64,000 nt of DNA. Origin: Nocardia sp. MH4. GTDB lineage: Bacteria > Actinomycetota > Actinomycetes > Mycobacteriales > Mycobacteriaceae. The notes under the pieces were generated by a model. It did no database searches and was not told the origin of the DNA. It saw nothing but the letters and a program-made list of their open reading frames with translations. Positions within the stretch are counted from its first letter, which is position 1, and each line of letters opens with the position of its first letter. The stretch spans positions 1 through 64,000 of the forward strand of contig NZ_LPNR01000134.1 in assembly GCF_019266065.1 (NCBI RefSeq), in the 5' to 3' direction. This document shows positions 63,912 through 64,000 of the stretch, one piece after another. The translations under genes and the position numbers were made by a program.

Positions 63912-63969
63912 CGTGGCACGCCGCCCCGTGATGCGCTGCCCCCGTGGCACGCCGCCCCGTGATGCGCTG
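63912..63969. repeat. 31-bp direct duplication
   Basis: A unit beginning CGTGGCACGCCGCCCC is repeated at offset 31 (63912 and 63943; the second copy is 27 bp). Further CTGTCTTCGTGG copies reach the window edge, so the repeat region is not complete here. Confidence 0.85.
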
Positions 63970-64000
63970 TCTTCGTGGTGTGCGCTGTCTTCGTGGCGCC

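Noticed and set aside
62510..63962. Long open reading frames on both strands through the tandem arrays (up to about 470 codons)
   Set aside because: They result from stop-free GC-rich repeats with a 17- or 16-bp period, open in all frames on both strands. There is no ribosome-binding site, no conserved domain and no frame preference.

Overview
The window is high-GC actinobacterial DNA. The gene content and order point to a mycolic-acid bacterium of the Nocardia/Rhodococcus type: an Mce lipid-import operon, a UgpAEBC importer closest to the mycobacterial glycerophosphodiester system, a mycothiol-type enzyme family, and an origin-proximal block pcnA - mutT4 - Rv3909-like - murJ(mviN) - sigM - anti-sigma - trxB - trxA - cwlM - Rv3916c-like - parB - parA that is collinear with Mycobacterium tuberculosis. 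I infer Nocardia or a close relative. No rRNA, tRNA, IS element, prophage or CRISPR array was found.

Layout. 1-9.6 kb: a truncated AAA-ATPase regulator, a YceI protein converging on a YWTD beta-propeller / 3-hydroxyacyl-CoA dehydrogenase pair, a DUF445 membrane protein, a DinB-like metal enzyme, L-2-hydroxyglutarate oxidase, an SRPBCC protein and RNase HI. 9.7-19.2 kb: a complete leftward Mce operon (yrbEA-yrbEB-mceA-F) and a trailing Mce-associated gene; most junctions overlap by ATGA. 19.2-26.6 kb: a lower-GC intergenic island, a secreted trypsin-like protease, a DHA2 MFS pump, an LppU-type lipoprotein, a beta-lactamase-fold serine hydrolase, a cytochrome P450 and an L,D-transpeptidase followed by a strong intrinsic terminator. 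26.6-30.9 kb: ugpA-ugpE-ugpB-ugpC. 30.9-39.8 kb: a Fic protein with a changed catalytic motif, an MBL hydrolase, a Zmp1-like M13 protease, an XRE/DUF397 pair with a divergent partner, pirin and an MFS transporter. 39.5-44.7 kb: a small acidic protein, a DUF4185 secreted protein, the 5-oxoprolinase operon pxpA-pxpB-pxpC and a hypothetical protein. 44.7-62.5 kb: the origin-side block.

How it works together. The last block joins cell-wall control (MurJ flippase with a pseudokinase tail, and CwlM, which has lost its zinc ligands), redox control (SigM with its membrane anti-sigma factor, TrxB/TrxA behind a SigH/SigR-type promoter) and chromosome segregation (ParA/ParB with two parS sites, one inside parA and one upstream).

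The most unusual stretch is the last 1.5 kb. Immediately upstream of parA, where gid(rsmG) lies in related genomes, there is no recognisable gene. Instead there is a parS site and then a run of short tandem arrays: 31 units of 17 bp, about 3.5 units of 15 bp, 12 units of 16 bp and a 31-bp duplication. The units share a CGTG core. The array probably continues past the window edge.
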